Assembly: GCA_937910975.1 (NCBI GenBank)
Contig: CALEMZ010000246.1
Span: 1-9,345 of the forward strand
DNA: 9,345 nt
Direction of reading: 5' to 3'
Source: an uncultured Pseudorhodobacter sp.
GTDB lineage: Bacteria; Pseudomonadota; Alphaproteobacteria; Rhodobacterales; Rhodobacteraceae
In this document: piece by piece, positions 7,613-9,345 of the stretch
Numbering within the stretch: position 1 is the stretch's first letter
Layout: every line of letters starts with the position of its first letter
Notes under the pieces: generated by a model
What the model was told of the DNA's origin: nothing
Databases searched by the model: none
Seen by the model: the letters and a program-made list of their open reading frames with translations, nothing else
Program-made: the position numbers and the translations under genes

Positions 7613-8272
7613 TTAGCCTTCTTTGGTGTCGCCACCCAAAGCCACAATCATCTGCGCTGCACGCTGACGCAAGCCTGCAGGAGCCTCTTGATCGGTGGAA
7701 AGGGCGCGAAGTTGTGTGATTGCTGCCTCGGCATTACCGGCCTCAAGCGAAAGATAGGCCAACTGTTCTAATGCGAGCGTGCGAAATGGGCGGCCCGGAA
7801 TGGCAAGCGGGTCCAATGCAGCGCGGCGCGCCGCAACCTCCATCTCGGCCCCGGCCACGATAACACGGCGCAACACAGCCAAATCGCGATAGGTTTGCGG
7901 CAGGCTGGCATCGGCGATAATGGCATCAAGCGCGGTCAATGTGCCGGCCTTGTCGCCCCGCGGATCAGAGGCGAGCAACAGCTTCTGGATAGCCAGTTTG
8001 TCAGCCACGCCGCCCGCCGCATCGGAAGCCCCGGCAAGGGCTGTGCGCCGCGCTTCGGGAGTTTCGGCATCCAGCGCATTGAGAAGCGCATCGCCAAACC
8101 CCTGTGCGGCGGATATGCGGCTGGCCTTTTGCCATTCGGAATAGGCGGCACCGCCAACGATCATCGCGACCAGAAGAAGGCCAACCCAGCCGTATTTGCG
8201 AAACATCGCAAACAGTCTGTCACGACGGACTTCTTCGGTGACCTCTTCAATGAAGCTTTCGGGGTTACTCAC
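7613..8272 (-). CDS. YfgM-like single-pass membrane protein with periplasmic TPR region
   Basis: A 219-residue protein with a charged cytoplasmic N-terminus (SFIEEVTEEVRRDRLF), one membrane helix (about 28-45, YGWVGLLLVAMIVGGAAY) and a helical, alanine-rich C-terminal domain. The domain shows TPR-like repeats, for example LEQLAYLSLEAGNAEAAITQL near 168-188. This matches the YfgM/TPR_21 family. E. coli YfgM is a SecYEG-associated protein that works with periplasmic chaperones. The start is GTG at 8272, because GGAG lies six bases upstream; a TTG four codons earlier lacks such a site. It is the first gene of the operon, with about 98 bases to the bamB start used here. Family assignment leans on gene order as well as topology. 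The exact role in this organism is inferred. Confidence 0.82.
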   Translation of the reverse strand: MSNPESFIEEVTEEVRRDRLFAMFRKYGWVGLLLVAMIVGGAAYSEWQKASRISAAQGFGDALLNALDAETPEARRTALAGASDAAGGVADKLAIQKLLLASDPRGDKAGTLTALDAIIADASLPQTYRDLAVLRRVIVAGAEMEVAARRAALDPLAIPGRPFRTLALEQLAYLSLEAGNAEAAITQLRALSTDQEAPAGLRQRAAQMIVALGGDTKEG

Positions 8273-8400
8273 GCCTGTCTCCAATTCTTTCCATCCGTCT
8301 TACACTTAAGGCAAAGGGCTTGCCAAGCCCTGCCCCGGCCCCAACACGGCATCCGGACGCGAAACCGGTACTTTTTGATAAATTACCCCAAATACTGGAC

Positions 8401-8414
8401 TGCACATTTGCGCA
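8401..8414. promoter_or_regulatory. Imperfect dyad TGCACA-TT-TGCGCA
   Basis: A short imperfect inverted repeat in the divergent region, with CTGC/GCAG outer pairs (8400-8415) and one A/C mismatch. The same two hexamers recur at 8513-8528 with a 4-base spacer. Together they flank the candidate promoter of the efflux adaptor gene. Possible binding site; chance occurrence is not excluded. Confidence 0.3.
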
Positions 8415-8456
8415 GATCATCGCGGAAGCTAGACAGGCATGATGACTTGCAGCACC

Positions 8457-8485
8457 TTGGCAAAAAGATTAAACTGAACTAGATA
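8457..8485 (+). promoter_or_regulatory. Candidate sigma-70-like promoter for the efflux adaptor gene
   Basis: TTGGCA (8457-8462) matches the -35 consensus at five of six positions and is 17 bases from TAGATA (8480-8485), a weak -10 element matching three of six positions. Spacing and location, 90 bases before the start codon, are plausible. The -10 element overlaps the dyad at 8470-8490, as expected for a repressed efflux promoter. Prediction only. Confidence 0.4.
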
Positions 8486-8490
8486 GTTTA
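8470..8490. promoter_or_regulatory. Candidate repressor operator TAAACT-N9-AGTTTA
   Basis: A perfect 6-bp inverted repeat (TAAACT at 8470-8475, AGTTTA at 8485-8490) around a 9-base spacer, covering the spacer and -10 of the candidate promoter. The inner sequence AACTA-GA-TAGTT (8478-8489) is a second overlapping perfect dyad. RND pump operons are often controlled by TetR-family repressors binding such sites. No regulator gene is visible in the window, so the assignment to a family is inference. Confidence 0.4.
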
Positions 8491-8510
8491 GAAAGTGCGG
8501 TTACCATTGC

Positions 8511-8530
8511 GGTGCACAGGCCTGCGCACC
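8511..8530. promoter_or_regulatory. Near-perfect 20-bp palindrome in the efflux gene leader
   Basis: GGTGCACAGG (8511-8520) followed directly by CCTGCGCACC (8521-8530) is a palindrome in which nine of ten base pairs match. It lies 44 bases before the start codon of the efflux adaptor gene, downstream of the candidate promoter. Its lack of a loop fits a protein-binding site in DNA better than an RNA hairpin. It contains the TGCACA and TGCGCA hexamers also found at 8401-8414. Confidence 0.4.
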
Positions 8531-8574
8531 CCTTCCATGCAGGTCTGGGTTGAAATGTCAAAAGAGGCTTCTGA

Positions 8575-9345
8575 ATGCGTATCTTCCCTCTGATCACGGC
8601 AGCGATTGTATCGCTGTCGCTTTTCCTTTTGGTTTTTCAGCGCGAAAAGCTTTTGGCTTTTGCCTCGGGCAATGTTGCCGCCCAAACCGAGCAATCTGCA
8701 GCACCAGATACGGCGCCACCGGATAAACTGGCCGAACCTGCGGCGGACAGCGAACGTCATGTTTCAGTTTTGGTGCAGCGTAGCAAAGCCCAGCCGGTGG
8801 ACAGTGCCATTCTGGCGCGCGGTCGAACCGAGGCCGCACGGCAAGTTGAGGTGAAATCCGAAACCTCGGGACTGGTCGTGTCCGAACCGTTGCGCCGCGG
8901 GGCCTATGTAACCATGGGTCAAGCGTTGTGCGTTTTGGATGTCGGCACACGCAACGCACAGCTAAAAGAGGCTGAATCGCGCTTGATGGAGGCCGTGAGC
9001 CGCCTGCCTGAAGCCAAGGCGCGTTTGGTTGAGGCACGCGCAAAGCTGACCGAAGCAGAAATAAATGCCCGCGCCGCCGCCCAGTTAAAGCAAGACGGCT
9101 TTGCCTCTGAAACCCGCGTTGCGGCGACCGCGGCGGCAGTCGAAACAGCCCGCGCCGGGGTGAACTCGGCGCAATCGGGGGTTTCCGCTGCCACCTCGGG
9201 CATACGTGGCGCAGAGGCAGCGGTGGAAGTGGGGCAGCGGGAAATCAAGCGGCTGACGCTTGTCGCGCCGTTCGATGGCTTGCTTGAAACTGACACGGCG
9301 GAACTGGGGGCCTTGCTGCAACCCGGCGCATCTTGTGCCATGGTA
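8575..9345 (+). CDS. RND-type efflux periplasmic adaptor (HlyD/AcrA family), 3' end cut by window
   Basis: Start of a membrane fusion protein that links an inner-membrane RND pump to an outer-membrane channel. The reading frame is open from the ATG at 8575 to the last base (257 codons). An N-terminal hydrophobic segment (about 4-22) serves as signal or membrane anchor. An Ala/Pro-rich linker follows (about 35-62). The first lipoyl half-motif is at about 91-122 (VEVKSETSGLVVSEPLRRG, then GQALCVLD). A long alanine/glutamate-rich coiled-coil hairpin spans about 124-225, with KQDGFASETRV at its turn. The second lipoyl half begins with LTLVAPFDGLLE at about 228. The remaining barrel and proximal domains lie outside. 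AGAGG seven bases upstream supports the start. It is transcribed away from the yfgM operon; the RND pump gene would be expected next, beyond the window. The transported compounds cannot be inferred. Confidence 0.93.
   Translation, partial: MRIFPLITAAIVSLSLFLLVFQREKLLAFASGNVAAQTEQSAAPDTAPPDKLAEPAADSERHVSVLVQRSKAQPVDSAILARGRTEAARQVEVKSETSGLVVSEPLRRGAYVTMGQALCVLDVGTRNAQLKEAESRLMEAVSRLPEAKARLVEARAKLTEAEINARAAAQLKQDGFASETRVAATAAAVETARAGVNSAQSGVSAATSGIRGAEAAVEVGQREIKRLTLVAPFDGLLETDTAELGALLQPGASCAMV

Larger units (their letters stand above)
8273..8574. promoter_or_regulatory. Divergent intergenic control region between yfgM-like and efflux adaptor genes
   Basis: About 300 bases with no convincing gene. 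It must hold the promoters for the leftward yfgM-bamB-der operon and the rightward efflux gene. It is visibly more AT-rich than its surroundings around 8370-8395 and 8460-8495. Besides the dyads and promoter listed separately, AGGGCTT-GCC-AAGCCCT (8315-8331) is a perfect 7-bp stem near the yfgM side. On the - strand it contains TTGGCA, but no good -10 follows, so I do not call a promoter for the leftward operon. Confidence 0.6.

Noticed and set aside
8315..8331. AGGGCTT-GCC-AAGCCCT stem as an intrinsic terminator
   Set aside because: There is no proper T-run after it on either strand and no gene end that it would serve; at most it is a leader hairpin of the yfgM transcript.
7895..8482. 195-codon + strand open frame across the yfgM-like gene and the intergenic region
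   Set aside because: Its first two-thirds are antisense to the yfgM-like gene, its composition is unlike a real protein, and the C-terminal part runs through AT-rich regulatory sequence with no recognisable motif.
8594..9043. 149-codon - strand open frame opposite the efflux adaptor
   Set aside because: The + strand frame encodes a clear adaptor with lipoyl and coiled-coil motifs through the same bases; the antisense product is rich in Pro, Arg and Cys, as expected of a shadow frame.

Overview
This window looks like chromosomal DNA from an alphaproteobacterium, most likely of the Rhodobacterales (Roseobacter/Rhodobacter group). That assignment is an inference. It rests on moderately high GC, strong GGAG-type ribosome binding sites, the style of the Opp/Dpp-type transporter proteins, and a lipoprotein/beta-propeller gene beside der. 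No rRNA, tRNA, insertion sequence, phage gene or CRISPR array was seen. Coding density is high and both operons look like long-established chromosomal content.

Left part (about 1-4511, + strand): three genes of a peptide/oligopeptide-type (Opp/Dpp family) ABC importer. They are a DppB-like permease, a DppC-like permease with extra membrane segments, and one long ATPase that fuses the OppD-like and OppF-like subunits. The periplasmic binding protein is not in the window and probably lies just upstream. A G/C-rich perfect hairpin sits between the second permease and the ATPase gene. The block ends in a perfect 18-bp inverted repeat with a 3-nt loop, which should terminate transcription from both directions.

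Middle and right part (4575-8272, - strand): a convergent operon read right to left as a YfgM-like TPR membrane protein, a BamB-like beta-propeller lipoprotein, and the ribosome-assembly GTPase Der. This order matches the known yfgM-bamB-der order of gammaproteobacteria, so it supports the weaker family calls. Here envelope-protein biogenesis (YfgM and BamB) is co-transcribed with 50S subunit maturation (Der).

Right edge (8575-9345, + strand): the first 257 codons of an RND-type efflux periplasmic adaptor (membrane fusion protein), cut by the window end and divergent from yfgM. The roughly 300-bp divergent intergenic region has the most regulatory structure in the window: a candidate promoter overlapped by a TAAACT-N9-AGTTTA dyad, and two related TGCACA...TGCGCA dyads on either side of it.

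I found no clearly undescribed multi-gene system. The points most worth a second look are the enlarged DppC-type permease, the doubled four-cysteine ATPase, the intergenic palindrome inside the transporter operon, and the dyad cluster upstream of the efflux adaptor.
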